This document shows, piece after piece, positions 15,237-24,725 of a DNA stretch of 64,000 bases (its first letter is position 1; the number at the start of each line of letters is the position of its first letter). The stretch is taken from positions 1-64,000 of the forward strand of contig JAHHIL010000024.1 in assembly GCA_019358975.1 (NCBI GenBank), written 5' to 3'. The position numbers were made by a program, and so were the translations under genes. The notes beneath the pieces are model-generated. The model saw only the letters and a list, made by a program, of their open reading frames with translations, was not told the DNA's origin and did no database searches. This stretch comes from Trichocoleus desertorum ATA4-8-CV12. GTDB taxonomy: Bacteria; Cyanobacteriota; Cyanobacteriia; FACHB-46.

Positions 15237-18200
15237 ATGGGATCTATGGCTCAATCTACTTCTGCTGCTGTGTCTACTCAAAATTCCCTGCCAGAAAAGC
15301 ATCCCAAGGTGATTCTGGTTGATGGTCATTCTTTAGCCTTTCGCTCGTATTTCGCCTTTGCTAAAGGGCGAGATGGGGGGTTACGCACTTCCACTGGCAT
15401 TCCCACCAGCGTGAGTTACGGTTTTCTCAAAGCCCTGCTAGAAGTGATGGAATCTGAGCAGCCAGACTACATGGCGATCGCCTTTGACTTGAGTGCGCCC
15501 ACGTTTCGCCACGAAGCCGACGAAACCTACAAGGCAGGCCGTCCCGAAACACCAGAAGATTTCAAGCCAGATCTGCAAAACCTGAAAGAACTGCTCCAAG
15601 CCCTCAACTTGCCCGTGGTCACAGCTCCTGGTTATGAAGCCGACGATGTGATTGGGACTTTGGCCCGACGAGCCAGTACAACCGGGTATCCTGTCAAGAT
15701 TTTGAGTGGTGATCAAGACTTATTTCAACTAATTGACCTCAACCAAAATATTAGAGTGCTGCATTTGGGCAACCCTTTTGCTCGCGGCAACACCGGGCAC
15801 CCGAATGAATTTGGCGCTGAACAAGTAAAAGCCAAATTGGGCATCTTGCCTAGCCAAGTTGTTGATTACAAAGCCCTCTGTGGTGACTCCTCCGATAACA
15901 TTCCAGGGGTGAAGGGCATTGGCGCGAAAACAGCAGTGCAATTGCTCAGCACCTATGGCTCTTTAGAACAGATCTATGCCTCCTTAGATGAGATCAAAGG
16001 AGCCGTGAAGCAAAAGCTGGAAGTGGGGCGAGAAGAGGCGCGTCACTCGCAATGGATGGCCCAGATTCATCTGGATGTACCCTTAGACATCAGCTTAGAA
16101 GACTGCCAGCTCAAGGGCTTCGATCGCGAAGCTGTGGTGCCATTGCTCGAAAAACTAGAGTTTCAGTCTCTGCTCAAGAAAACCTTACAACTGCAAAAAC
16201 TCTTTGGGGGTGCGGAGTCTGACAATGATGCTACCCCCGATTTCTCAGAAACTGACGGAGTCGCAGCCGCATCAGCTGCTCAGGAAGGCACTGCCACGAC
16301 TCAACCGTTTCTGTCAGACTTTGAAAGCGAGGACTTAGCTTTTTTCAGTGCCGAAGAAACTGATGCTGCCCAGCAACAGAAGCATGGCCCTGCCCTGATT
16401 CAGCCCCAAATCATTCAATCGCCAGAGCAGCTAGCCGAACTGGTGCAGCGGTTACAAGCCTTGAGCGATCCAGCGACCCCCGTTGCTTGGGATACCGAAA
16501 CCAGTGACCTAGAGCCACGAGATGCTGAGCTAGTTGGCATTGGCTGCTGCTGGGGAGCGGGCGAAAGTGACATGGCCTATCTGCCCGTGGGACACAAAAC
16601 TGGCTCTAACTTGGACAAAGCCACGGTCCTAGAAGCGCTACGGCCCATCTTGGAAAGCACTGCATACCCGAAAGCCCTGCAAAATGCCAAATTCGATCGC
16701 CTGGTGTTCCGCTGCCAAGGCATTGAGCTAGCAGGGGTAGTGTTTGATTCGATGCTAGCCAGTTATGTGCTTGATCCAGACAATAGCCACAACCTCACCG
16801 ACTTAAGCCGCCGTTATCTAGGGATCACGCCGCAAAGTTATACCGAACTGGTTCCCAAAGGCCAAACGATCGCGGATATTGATATTCCTTTAGTCGCTAA
16901 CTACTGCGGCATGGATGTCTACACCACCTTCCACTTAGTCGCTAAGCTGAGAGCTGAGCTAGTAGAGGTTCCAGAGCTACACCGCTTGCTGCTGGAGATA
17001 GAACAGCCGCTAGAACCTGTGTTAGCGGAGATGGAATATTGTGGGGTCCGCATCGATCAGGAATATCTGCGGGAGTTTTCGCGATCGCTAGAAAAAGAGC
17101 TAGCTTTGATCGAGGCCAGAGCCTACGAAGCAGCGGGTGAGAAATTCAATCTTGGCTCACCCAAGCAACTGAGTGAGCTGTTATTCGACAAACTCAAGCT
17201 CGATCGCAAAAAATCCCGCAAAACTAAAACAGGCTACTCCACGGATGCCGCCACATTAGAAAAGCTGCAAGGTGATCACCCTGTCGTCGATGCCATGTTG
17301 GAGTCTCGGACTCTGTCCAAGCTCAAGTCTACCTATGTCGATGCGCTGCCCAATCTAGTGCGGCCCGATACGCATCGAGTCCATACCAACTTCAACCAAA
17401 CAGGCACCACCACAGGACGGCTCTCCTCCTCCAACCCCAACCTACAAAACATTCCGATTCGGACTGCCTTTAGTCGGCAAATTCGCAAAGCCTTTATTCC
17501 AGAGGAGGGGTGGCTTTTAGCAGCGGCTGATTACTCCCAAATCGAGTTACGGATTTTGGCCCATCTTAGTCAAGAACCTGTTTTAGTTGAAACCTACCGC
17601 AACAATGAGGATGTCCATACCCTCACCGCTCGGTTACTGCTGGAAAAAGACACCATTACCTCTGAAGAACGCCGCTTGGGTAAGATCATCAATTTTGGCG
17701 TGATTTATGGCATGGGGGCGCAGCGGTTTGCTCGTGAGTCAGGCGTGAAAGCTTCAGAAGCCAAGCTCTTTATCGATCGCTTTAACCAACGCTACCCGAA
17801 AGTTTTTGCCTACTTGCAGACCATGCAACAACAGGCGATCGCGCGAGGCTATGTTGAAACCATTTTTGGTCGTCGGCGCTATTTCAACTTTACGAATGAC
17901 AGTTTGCTAAAGCTACGCGGTCGTAAGCCCGAAGAAATTGATCTCGATAGCTTGCGGCCTGGTCAATACGATGCAGGTTTCCTGCGAGCTGCGGCCAACG
18001 CCCCGATCCAAGGCTCTAGTGCTGACATCATCAAGATTGCGATGGCAAAACTGCACGAGATTTTGCGCTCTCACCAAGCTAATTTGCTGCTACAAGTTCA
18101 CGATGAACTAATTTTTGAACTGCCCTTAGAAGAATGGGAGTCACTAAAACCCCAAATTAAATCCACGATGGAAACCGCTGTTCAACTCAGCGTACCGCTC

Positions 18201-18245
18201 TTAGTGGAAATAAACGCAGGTAAAAACTGGATGGAAACCAAATAA
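15237..18245 (+). CDS. polA: DNA polymerase I
   Basis: The 1002-residue protein has all three PolA domains. The 5'-3' exonuclease is at about 20-320 (VDGHSLAFRSYFAF; GDSSDNIPGVKGIGAKTA). The 3'-5' exonuclease is at about 395-600 and keeps its acidic residues (WDTETSD, NAKFDRLVF, YCGMDVYTT), so proofreading is probably active. The polymerase is at about 610-1002, with motif A (DYSQIELRILAHLS), the O-helix (RRLGKIINFGVIYGMG) and motif C (QVHDELIFEL). A second ATG three codons in is also possible. It stands alone, preceded by the CDF gene. Confidence 0.97.
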   Translation: MGSMAQSTSAAVSTQNSLPEKHPKVILVDGHSLAFRSYFAFAKGRDGGLRTSTGIPTSVSYGFLKALLEVMESEQPDYMAIAFDLSAPTFRHEADETYKAGRPETPEDFKPDLQNLKELLQALNLPVVTAPGYEADDVIGTLARRASTTGYPVKILSGDQDLFQLIDLNQNIRVLHLGNPFARGNTGHPNEFGAEQVKAKLGILPSQVVDYKALCGDSSDNIPGVKGIGAKTAVQLLSTYGSLEQIYASLDEIKGAVKQKLEVGREEARHSQWMAQIHLDVPLDISLEDCQLKGFDREAVVPLLEKLEFQSLLKKTLQLQKLFGGAESDNDATPDFSETDGVAAASAAQEGTATTQPFLSDFESEDLAFFSAEETDAAQQQKHGPALIQPQIIQSPEQLAELVQRLQALSDPATPVAWDTETSDLEPRDAELVGIGCCWGAGESDMAYLPVGHKTGSNLDKATVLEALRPILESTAYPKALQNAKFDRLVFRCQGIELAGVVFDSMLASYVLDPDNSHNLTDLSRRYLGITPQSYTELVPKGQTIADIDIPLVANYCGMDVYTTFHLVAKLRAELVEVPELHRLLLEIEQPLEPVLAEMEYCGVRIDQEYLREFSRSLEKELALIEARAYEAAGEKFNLGSPKQLSELLFDKLKLDRKKSRKTKTGYSTDAATLEKLQGDHPVVDAMLESRTLSKLKSTYVDALPNLVRPDTHRVHTNFNQTGTTTGRLSSSNPNLQNIPIRTAFSRQIRKAFIPEEGWLLAAADYSQIELRILAHLSQEPVLVETYRNNEDVHTLTARLLLEKDTITSEERRLGKIINFGVIYGMGAQRFARESGVKASEAKLFIDRFNQRYPKVFAYLQTMQQQAIARGYVETIFGRRRYFNFTNDSLLKLRGRKPEEIDLDSLRPGQYDAGFLRAAANAPIQGSSADIIKIAMAKLHEILRSHQANLLLQVHDELIFELPLEEWESLKPQIKSTMETAVQLSVPLLVEINAGKNWMETK

Positions 18246-18296
18246 CAAGCTGATTGGAATTAGCAAGCTCTTATTCTTGGCTCAAGGAGCATTGGC

Positions 18297-18608
18297 GTGA
18301 CCTTCCGAAAACCAATTACCACTTTGGGTGGCCTCATGTGGTGGCAAAACATCAAGCAAGACATGTACTTCTTGATGCAGGAGCATAAAGTTGGTTTACC
18401 GATTTGGCCCTATAAATATCGCATCCTGCTTCGCGAGAACAGAATGGAGATTGCTAACTCCAATGACCTCCAAGAGATTGAGCTGGATTGGGAATATTTA
18501 CAGGTTCATGCAGTTCCTCAGTTGAATCAAAAGATTGATTTGGGAGCGATCGCTCCTGTGGACGTGATGACAGTTTTGGCAGGAGTCATTAAAGTTTTTG
18601 TCCTCTAA
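18297..18608 (+). CDS. Conserved small hypothetical protein
   Basis: The 103-residue protein, read from a GTG with AAGGAG seven bases before it, contains MWWQNIKQDMYFLMQEHKVG and the closing hydrophobic stretch VMTVLAGVIKVFVL. I do not recognise a family with a known function. There is no signal peptide, and the last 20 residues could be a short membrane-associated helix. It begins about 50 nt after polA and may be co-transcribed with it. A start at the ATG 18336 is possible but has a weaker ribosome binding site. Confidence 0.6.
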   Translation: MTFRKPITTLGGLMWWQNIKQDMYFLMQEHKVGLPIWPYKYRILLRENRMEIANSNDLQEIELDWEYLQVHAVPQLNQKIDLGAIAPVDVMTVLAGVIKVFVL

Positions 18609-18625
18609 AAAAGCCTGTTGAAGGC
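18607..18625 (-). terminator. Short terminator after cobS
   Basis: Read on the minus strand: GCCT-TCAAC-AGGC followed by TTTTTT, directly after the cobS stop. The stem is only 4 bp, so confidence is modest. Confidence 0.45.
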
Positions 18626-18626
18626 A

Positions 18627-19376
18627 TTACAGCACTGTCAGAAGACCCAAAAAAAAAGCTTCTGTCCACTCCACTACGGCTCCGTAGGTATCACCCGTAT
18701 GACCGCCGAGCTTGTGGTTAAACCATGCGCCCATTAGCCAAGCGATCGCCACGCCTCCCACAGCCATCCCTAAGGCAACAGGCCATTGAGCTGGATCGAG
18801 CGCCACTTGCAGCCCACTCAGACCCAACAACAAAAACAAGCTAGGCACTGCCTCCCAGAGCGAACGAATGGCTTCCTTATGAAATGCCCCTTTCCCTGTG
18901 GGTTTGAGGTACGGATAACGCGCGATCGCCACGAGTTGTCCCCAGCGGCCCCAGCCTGCCGCCGCCATCAAAGCCAGCCATCGATCTCCCTCCAAGTCAT
19001 TCAGAGCTGTGGTTTTGAGCAAGACGAGAGCGATCGCCACCATCACTCCAAAAGCACCGGAGCGGCTATCCGTCATTACCTCCAAGCGGCGTTCTGGGTC
19101 TAAAACCGCCAGACCGTCTGCAGTGTCCATCGCTCCATCTAAGTGCAAGCCACCTGTCACAGCTATCCAAGTCGCTACGATCAAGGCACTGCGAGTCAAA
19201 ATAGGCATCGCGATCGCTTGTAAGCCCGCATCCAGCAAGCCTAACAACCCCCCGATGAGCAACCCTATGCAAGGCGCGAGACGAGCTACTCCTTGAAACT
19301 CTAAGGCCCAATTTGGGGGGATGGGCAGACAGGTATAGAAGGCGATCGCCGCCGCTACTCTAGAACTAACTCCCAC
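18627..19376 (-). CDS. cobS: Cobalamin synthase CobS (adenosylcobinamide-GDP ribazoletransferase)
   Basis: The 249-residue, multi-span membrane protein carries the CobS signature [20 protein letters not shown] and the following [11 protein letters not shown]. CobS joins adenosylcobinamide-GDP and alpha-ribazole phosphate in the last steps of (pseudo)cobalamin synthesis at the inner membrane. The start is GTG 19376 ([17 protein letters not shown]), with GGAG five bases upstream. No other cobalamin gene is nearby and no cobalamin riboswitch was recognised upstream. Cyanobacteria normally make pseudocobalamin. Confidence 0.92.
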   Translation of the reverse strand: MGVSSRVAAAIAFYTCLPIPPNWALEFQGVARLAPCIGLLIGGLLGLLDAGLQAIAMPILTRSALIVATWIAVTGGLHLDGAMDTADGLAVLDPERRLEVMTDSRSGAFGVMVAIALVLLKTTALNDLEGDRWLALMAAAGWGRWGQLVAIARYPYLKPTGKGAFHKEAIRSLWEAVPSLFLLLGLSGLQVALDPAQWPVALGMAVGGVAIAWLMGAWFNHKLGGHTGDTYGAVVEWTEAFFLGLLTVL

Positions 19377-19934
19377 AAATACTCCATTTTATTAGCGCCA
19401 CTACCCCGGCGTTGATTCGCCCCGCTGACCAGTCTCGGTGATTAGAGGGTAGTTTTCAGCCTTTTGACCGAACTCATACTTCCCTGAAACCAGCAAAATT
19501 AAGGAGAAGAATAGACTTTATGGTGGCTTTAGGTTCCTTACTTTAAGACCCCTTCTATGCGGTTGGATCAGAAACCGAGTCCTTAGCTTGGACCCATCTT
19601 AGGTTGGAAACACTCAATAAATTTATTCAAGTGAACTATGGTGACCAACCACCCAAGAGGGTGTTGCTAAATCGGGTAAAATCAGCAGATTCTCTCAAAT
19701 TTTGTTAGTAGCGAACCGAAAATCTTGAGCTAAGATTGTTTCGTACCCAACCTTTTCCTGATCCAGCAGGCACCCTCTCAGGGGCTAGCTGTCCTGAAGT
19801 CGTCCCGTTAGCGTATCTTTAGAGCTGCTTCTAGCTTTGGTCACCAAGTCCTTGGTTACTAAATTCTTAGCCGAGTTCTAGCGTCAATTCTAATCCCTGC
19901 ATCCCGCTATAAGGCCCATTTGAGGCTGTTTCCC
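19377..19934. other. Intergenic, 558 nt, nothing recognised
   Basis: Only very short frames occur. It lies between the divergent cobS and the hypothetical gene at 19935, so it holds both promoters. No riboswitch-like fold, tRNA or repeat was recognised by eye. Confidence 0.5.
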
Positions 19935-20393
19935 ATGAGTCATGATCCCCTGTCTAGAGATATGAGGTTGCCAGCCCCCTGCATTGTTGATACTGGCATC
20001 ATTGTGAGTAAACAAGATATGCAGCGGCTGCTAGCTGACTTGGGCCGAGTTCGCTATGTCTACACCCAAGACGGCAATCTTCTCAGTGAAGGGGAAGGAT
20101 GCGTACTAGAAGTCTTTGCCGATCCGCAACAGTCAACCCTCGTTGCCAACCACGCGCTGTATTTAAACGTTTATAGCTTTGACTACTTAAAGCTAAAAAA
20201 ATCAGTTGAGCTACAACCTTGTTTTGATCTAATTCAAGATGCAAGACAACTCCGGCTGATTCCTGTCTCCAATCCTCTGCAAGATCAAACTACCCGAAAC
20301 TTGAATGCAGCCGCTCTAGAAGCAGTCGTAGCTGAGGTGCTGTCTGCTAATTGGGATGTCAGAATTGATGATGAAGAGAACTTTTCTTTTTAA
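19935..20393 (+). CDS. Conserved hypothetical cyanobacterial protein
   Basis: The 152-residue soluble protein has no motif that I can assign. It includes DTGIIVSKQDMQRLLADLG, a mid-section rich in strands (VYTQDGNLLSEGEGCVLEVF) and an acidic end (IDDEENFSF). The frame starts at a TTG at 19920, but the ATG 19935 is preferred. No signal peptide or membrane span is present. The upstream intergenic region is long and the next downstream gene is a relic, so context gives no hint. Confidence 0.65.
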   Translation: MSHDPLSRDMRLPAPCIVDTGIIVSKQDMQRLLADLGRVRYVYTQDGNLLSEGEGCVLEVFADPQQSTLVANHALYLNVYSFDYLKLKKSVELQPCFDLIQDARQLRLIPVSNPLQDQTTRNLNAAALEAVVAEVLSANWDVRIDDEENFSF

Positions 20394-20420
20394 ATTCATC
20401 TTTACGTCTGGTTTTGATGA

Positions 20421-20809
20421 ATGAAGGTTGCGGTCTTCAGTAGCAAACCCTATGACCAAACGTTTCTAGCAGCTGCCAACACCCAACACGGTCATGAGCT
20501 GCATTTCTTTGAATCTCACTTAACTAGCCAGACTACGGTGCTAGCGGCTGGTTTTTCTGCAGTTTGCGTCTTTATCAACGATTCTCTAGATGCTGAAGCG
20601 CTAGCTGCTTTATTGCAGTAGGGAATTCGCTTGGTTGCGCTGCGTAGTACAGAATTTAATCATGTGGATATAGCAGCTGTCGTTTATTGGCATACGATCG
20701 CGTTCCCAATCCTGCTTATGAGGCGATCGCGGTGGAGTATGTTTTGTTAGCCAACTTACTCGCAGCCTCCGATATTATTACGCTGATGCTACCCAACAAC
20801 CCAACCTAA
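20421..20809 (+). pseudogene. Ruined D-lactate dehydrogenase (2-hydroxyacid dehydrogenase) gene
   Basis: The first 66 codons ([20 protein letters not shown]...AALLQ) are a clear D-lactate dehydrogenase N-terminus, ending at a TAG (20619-20621). The same frame goes on as IRLVALRSTEFNHVDIAAA, the next conserved block, then breaks. A different frame from about 20690 reads NPAYEAIAVEYVLLANLLAA and SDIITLMLPNNPT before a stop, which is the block after the Rossmann core. So about 90 residues, including the NAD-binding glycine loop, are deleted, with a nonsense codon and frameshift as well. The catalytic half is missing. It cannot make an active enzyme. Confidence 0.85.
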
Positions 20810-21059
20810 GACAGATTCAGGGTTAAGGTTCTGATTTTAGGCTTAGGGGATGCTGTAACAGGCTGGTTTAACTGAAACTTTACTTCACAAATTTTGAAGT
20901 TGTTGTTGTTAGCTATCTTGCAATTTGTGAAGCTCTGCTTTAGTGTCAGATATGTTTGAAAACTAGCAAAAACAGTTCTCTAGCTCTGCTAATGTCTACC
21001 GTTAGTTGGAGCTTCTCCAAGCTAGTAATCACCCAGGTCGTCCTTCTAGAGATATTCGT

Positions 21060-21521
21060 ATGAATCCCGAACTAAAAACATCTGATTATATTGAGTCCAG
21101 CACCCCTGAGTTAGCTGACGTTGAGGATAGAGCAGACATTGATGTAACTTCTGCTGAACCTGCTCCAATCGTGGTGTCGCCTCAAACCTCTCAGTCTTCT
21201 GATCAATGGTCACAAATCGGAGAGCGCGTTTCTTACTATCTAGGACAGCTACCCGATCTGTTATCTGATTTCTTTAGTCAGAATCAGCGCCTTCTGATTA
21301 ACTTGGGTCTTTTGTTTGGCGGCATCGTTACTGTCAAGCTGACACTAGCGATTCTAGACGCTGTCAATGACATTCCTCTCCTCGCCCCCACTTTTGAACT
21401 TGTGGGGATTGGTTATTCAGCTTGGTTTGTGTACAGATATTTATTAAAGTCTGAGAATCGCCAAGAGCTATCTCAAGAAATTGATGCGCTCAAGCAGCAA
21501 GTTGTCGGCAGTCAGAAGTAA
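21060..21521 (+). CDS. CAAD-domain membrane protein (CurT/CURT1-like)
   Basis: The 153-residue protein has an acidic, Ser/Pro-rich N-terminus (about 1-65), an amphipathic helix (SYYLGQLPDLLSDFFSQNQR), two membrane spans (LLINLGLLFGGIVTVKLTLA and ELVGIGYSAWFVYRYLL) and a C-terminal helix (QELSQEIDALKQQVV). This is the CAAD domain, first seen appended to cyanobacterial aminoacyl-tRNA synthetases and homologous to plant CURT1, which bends thylakoid membranes. A role in thylakoid curvature is likely by homology. The frame opens at 21006 with TTG; the ATG 21060 is preferred. A good terminator follows. Confidence 0.85.
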   Translation: MNPELKTSDYIESSTPELADVEDRADIDVTSAEPAPIVVSPQTSQSSDQWSQIGERVSYYLGQLPDLLSDFFSQNQRLLINLGLLFGGIVTVKLTLAILDAVNDIPLLAPTFELVGIGYSAWFVYRYLLKSENRQELSQEIDALKQQVVGSQK

Positions 21522-21593
21522 GTAGCCTCAGCGTTGCTAAACTTGACTGCTGCTGATGTGCTCTTGAAGATTTATCCATCGATTTAGTGAAAA

Positions 21594-21625
21594 AGCCCGC
21601 TATTGAAGCTAGTGGGCTTTTTTGT
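21594..21625 (+). terminator. Rho-independent-type terminator after the CAAD gene
   Basis: AGCCCGCTA (21594-21602) pairs with TAGTGGGCT (21610-21618), with one G-T pair, and TTTTT follows. Preceding A residues make it usable from both strands. Confidence 0.8.
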
Positions 21626-21631
21626 GCTAGA

Positions 21632-21711
21632 ACCAAAGCCTTGGGGGCGCTTGCCCCCAAACCCCCGCTGAGGGACGGCTGCGTCCCCCAGACCCCCTCC
21701 AGAAGGGTATT
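21632..21711. repeat. 80-nt double-hairpin repeat, copy 1
   Basis: It matches 60641-60720 at 72 of 80 positions. Two hairpins are formed: TGGGGGC-GCTT-GCCCCCA and GGGAC-GGCTGC-GTCCC. It lies between the CAAD terminator and the pgi stop. Confidence 0.85.
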
Positions 21712-21770
21712 GAGTGTTTGACTCTTTACGCGCCTGATTGGAAAAAAGGGGGATGGGTTCAGTTAAGGGG

Positions 21771-23357
21771 TTATAGGGCGGAAACAGTGAGTTGATTAGG
21801 TTGAGCGGGGTTGCCGTGGATGGTGAGGGTACGCTGGTTAGCGGCTAGATGACGGACGATTTTATAGATCGACTCAATTTGGTCGGGGGAACCTGCTTTC
21901 TCCGCGATCGCTGCTAAGGAGAGGGGTTGCCCGGATTCCTGTAAAGCTTTGACCACTTGTTTTTGCAGGTCGAGGACGGAGGCGGCTGCTTTTTTACCTG
22001 CCTCTACGCCGGGTTGATGGTAGGCGTTGACGTTGACTAGGAAGCCGTACAAGCCTACAGCTCTTTCGTACAGAGCAATTAAGGCTCCGACGTTGTAGGG
22101 ATCAACTTGCGGAATAGTGACGGTGATCGAGTCACGCTGGTTTTCGTAAAGAGCGCGCCGAGTGCCTTGCAGCAAACCGGAAAGGTAGTCGCCTGAGGTG
22201 ACTCCGGGTTCGACTTCTAAGGATGGGCCTTGGCGATCGCGCAGTACTTCAATCAAGGTGATAAAGAAATTGGCGACGCCTTCTCGCAACTGTTGCACAT
22301 AGGCGTGCTGATCGGTAGAGCCTTTGTTGCCATAAACGGCGATGCCTTGATGTACCACTTGGCCGTTGAGATCTTTCTCTTTACCCAGAGACTCCATGAC
22401 TAACTGCTGGAGGTAGCGGCTGAACAGCAGCAAGCTATCTTTGTAGGGCAGCACCACCATGTCTTTTTCGCCCCGACCATTCCCGGCGTAGTACCACGCC
22501 AAGGCTAGGAGAGCGGCTGGATTGCTTTTGAGATTGGGAATCCGGGTCGCAGCATCCATTTCCTTGGCACCCTCTAGCATGGTTCGGATGTCAATTCCTT
22601 GTAGGGCAGCGGGCAACAAGCCTACAGCGGAAAGCTCGGAAGTGCGTCCTCCCACCCAGTCATGCATCGGGAATGTAGCTAACCACTCTTCGGATTTAGC
22701 CAGCTTGTCTAAGCCGCTATCTCGGCCTGTGATAGCGATCGCATACTGAGAAAAATTCAGCCCCTGATCGCTGTAGGCTTTTTGCACTTCCAGCATGCCG
22801 TTGCGCGTTTCGGGGGTACCGCCAGACTTAGAAATCGTGATCACCAGGGTGCTAGAGAGACGGTCTTTGAGTTGAGTCAGGACGCGATCGATGCCTGCGG
22901 GATCAGTGTTGTCAATGAAATGAAGATTAAGGGGCGGAAAATCTGGTGCTAGGGCTGCGGCAACAAATTGTGGCCCTAAAGCTGAACCCCCGATACCGAT
23001 GGAAAGGACATCGGTGAATTTTTCAACCTGGGGAGGACGAATTGCCCCAGTATGGATTTTTTGAGTAAATGCTTCAATCTGCTCTAGCGTTTCAATAATG
23101 TCTTGTTTGAGTTCTGGGGTGGGGGCTAAGTCGGGATCGCGAAGCCAATAGTGGCCGACCATCCGATTTTCGTCCGGGTTGGCGATCGCTCCTTGCTCTA
23201 GATCTGCCATGTCCCGAAAGGCTCGCTCAAATTTAGGCTGTAGTGCTGCGACAAAGGCATCATCAAACCGCATACGGCTGATATCGAGATAAAATCCCAA
23301 GCCCTCGTGGTAGTAAAGCCAGTCTTGGTAACGTTGCCAAAGTGCAGCGGCATCCAT
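21771..23357 (-). CDS. pgi: Glucose-6-phosphate isomerase
   Basis: The 528-residue enzyme interconverts glucose-6-phosphate and fructose-6-phosphate in the cytosol, for glycolysis, gluconeogenesis and the pentose phosphate pathway. Visible family motifs are the sugar-phosphate loop ([33 protein letters not shown]), [14 protein letters not shown] and the later [14 protein letters not shown] 15-nt longer version from the GTG at 23372 is possible. The C-terminal 90 residues ([15 protein letters not shown] onwards) form an extra helical region typical of the cyanobacterial type. It is a single gene, convergent with the CAAD gene. Confidence 0.95.
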   Translation of the reverse strand: MDAAALWQRYQDWLYYHEGLGFYLDISRMRFDDAFVAALQPKFERAFRDMADLEQGAIANPDENRMVGHYWLRDPDLAPTPELKQDIIETLEQIEAFTQKIHTGAIRPPQVEKFTDVLSIGIGGSALGPQFVAAALAPDFPPLNLHFIDNTDPAGIDRVLTQLKDRLSSTLVITISKSGGTPETRNGMLEVQKAYSDQGLNFSQYAIAITGRDSGLDKLAKSEEWLATFPMHDWVGGRTSELSAVGLLPAALQGIDIRTMLEGAKEMDAATRIPNLKSNPAALLALAWYYAGNGRGEKDMVVLPYKDSLLLFSRYLQQLVMESLGKEKDLNGQVVHQGIAVYGNKGSTDQHAYVQQLREGVANFFITLIEVLRDRQGPSLEVEPGVTSGDYLSGLLQGTRRALYENQRDSITVTIPQVDPYNVGALIALYERAVGLYGFLVNVNAYHQPGVEAGKKAAASVLDLQKQVVKALQESGQPLSLAAIAEKAGSPDQIESIYKIVRHLAANQRTLTIHGNPAQPNQLTVSAL

Positions 23358-23428
23358 AAACAGTATTTCCACCTATTATCTTTACCATTCATCAGTTTAC
23401 CGATGGAGTTAGAGTCTGTATGAGAACT

Positions 23429-23698
23429 CTAAACATTCGGCTTCGGAAGGATACGCAAAAATTTGATAATTTGACCTGTAACTTCGATGCCAACAAGGTG
23501 CTGATCGAGGGTAAACCGATAAAAAATTGCCCTAGACCCCATTTGGCGGAGTTCTGGCAAGTCTTGCAATTGTGTGAGCTGTAAAAACTCCACAAAGACA
23601 AATCGGCAAACCCGCTGATACACAGCTGGCTCTAAATCTTTTAAGTCTAAGAGAAAAGACCTCTCGTAACGAATTTCCAGCTTCAAAGGCTTTCGCAA
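23429..23698 (-). CDS. RelE/ParE-type toxin
   Basis: The 89-residue product (RYERSFLLDLKDLEPAVYQR; YRFTLDQHLVGIEVTGQI) has the size and strand-helix order of RelE/ParE toxins, which cut mRNA or block gyrase. The only start in frame is a TTG at 23698; an ATG 36 nt further upstream is separated from it by an in-frame TAG, so the gene may have lost its original start. It lies 67 nt downstream of the putative antitoxin gene. It may be weakly expressed or decayed. Confidence 0.65.
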   Translation of the reverse strand: MRKPLKLEIRYERSFLLDLKDLEPAVYQRVCRFVFVEFLQLTQLQDLPELRQMGSRAIFYRFTLDQHLVGIEVTGQIIKFLRILPKPNV

Positions 23699-23765
23699 TC
23701 TATATTTCTAGCGGTAATTCACGTATTTTGGCATTGCCGCAGCGCTAAATGAATTACAACGTTCT

Positions 23766-23963
23766 TTATAACAAGGGCAGCGATCGCAACGCTTCTTCTA
23801 GAGTTAGCGTGTCACCTGGCTGTAGGGTCTGCTTTGACTCTTGGATCGCCCGAATCATATAAAAGTCGTAATAAAGTGCTTCTAGAACTGGACATAGACT
23901 CTCTACCTCCTCATCGGACAATTGATCAATCAAGCGATGTACCCTACTTCTCAGAGGATTCAT
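23766..23963 (-). CDS. Putative antitoxin of the RelE/ParE-type pair
   Basis: The 65-residue acidic protein (MNPLRSRVHRLIDQLSDEEV...LTLEEALRSLPLL) precedes the toxin gene on the same strand. Its size, charge and position fit a type II antitoxin; the N-terminal basic helix could bind DNA and the C-terminal part could wrap the toxin. It has no clear ribbon-helix-helix or AbrB motif, so the family is not named. The ATG at 23963 is preferred over a TTG two codons earlier. Confidence 0.6.
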   Translation of the reverse strand: MNPLRSRVHRLIDQLSDEEVESLCPVLEALYYDFYMIRAIQESKQTLQPGDTLTLEEALRSLPLL

Positions 23964-24180
23964 ATTCAAATCTGCTGTAGTAACCGATTAGCCCGCGATC
24001 GCGCCGCTACTTTTACAACACAACAATACTGCATTGGCTGAATTTGGTTGCGAAACTATCTAGAGAGATGTGACTCACCTGCCACTCTGAAGCCGATAGT
24101 TGTTGCCAATAGCTGTTGACTGAGGTTGACTGAGGACACCGAGATGATGCAGATTGCTTAATGCAGCGATCGCACAAGTC

Positions 24181-24663
24181 ATGAATATTCGCATTGGCAA
24201 CGGTTACGACATTCACCGCTTGGTAGAAGGACGCTCCCTGATTTTGGGTGGTGTGAACATTCCCCACGAACTTGGCTTATTGGGTCATAGTGATGCAGAT
24301 GTGCTGACCCACGCCATTATGGATGCCATGCTGGGGGCACTGAGTCTGGGTGACATTGGCCTCTACTTTCCCCCATCTGATCCAAAGTGGGCAGGGGCTG
24401 ACAGCCTCAAGCTACTAGAGCAAGTACACCAATTAATCCGAAACGAAGGTTGGCAAATTGGCAACATTGACTCTGTGATTGTGGCGGAGCGGCCCAAACT
24501 CAAGCCCCACATCTCAGCCATGCGCGATCGCCTTGCCACCGTTCTAGAACTCAACCCCAACCAAGTGGGTATCAAAGCCACAACTAACGAGAAGCTAGGC
24601 CCCGAAGGTCAGGAAGAAGGGATTTCCGCTTACGCAGTCGCACTATTGCAGCAAGCAATCTAG
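24181..24663 (+). CDS. ispF: 2-C-methyl-D-erythritol 2,4-cyclodiphosphate synthase
   Basis: The 160-residue enzyme forms the cyclic diphosphate in the MEP pathway for isoprenoids, which supplies carotenoids, chlorophyll tails and quinones. The metal site and family motifs are plain: [10 protein letters not shown] near the N-terminus, [27 protein letters not shown] and the closing [17 protein letters not shown]. The ATG at 24181 gives the normal length; nine further upstream codons are open but do not match the family. The gene stands alone, with a short direct duplication at its 3' end. Confidence 0.95.
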   Translation: MNIRIGNGYDIHRLVEGRSLILGGVNIPHELGLLGHSDADVLTHAIMDAMLGALSLGDIGLYFPPSDPKWAGADSLKLLEQVHQLIRNEGWQIGNIDSVIVAERPKLKPHISAMRDRLATVLELNPNQVGIKATTNEKLGPEGQEEGISAYAVALLQQAI

Positions 24664-24686
24664 CGAGTTATTGCAGCAAGCAATCT
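24644..24686. repeat. Short tandem duplication over the ispF stop
   Basis: The 18-mer TATTGCAGCAAGCAATCT occurs at 24644-24661 and again at 24669-24686, with 7 nt between. The first copy encodes the last residues of IspF and its stop; the second is non-coding, so a 25-nt slip or duplication is likely. Confidence 0.75.
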
Positions 24687-24725
24687 GGCAGGTAGAATCG
24701 AGGCAACCGAGCCACCCCTTTAAAC

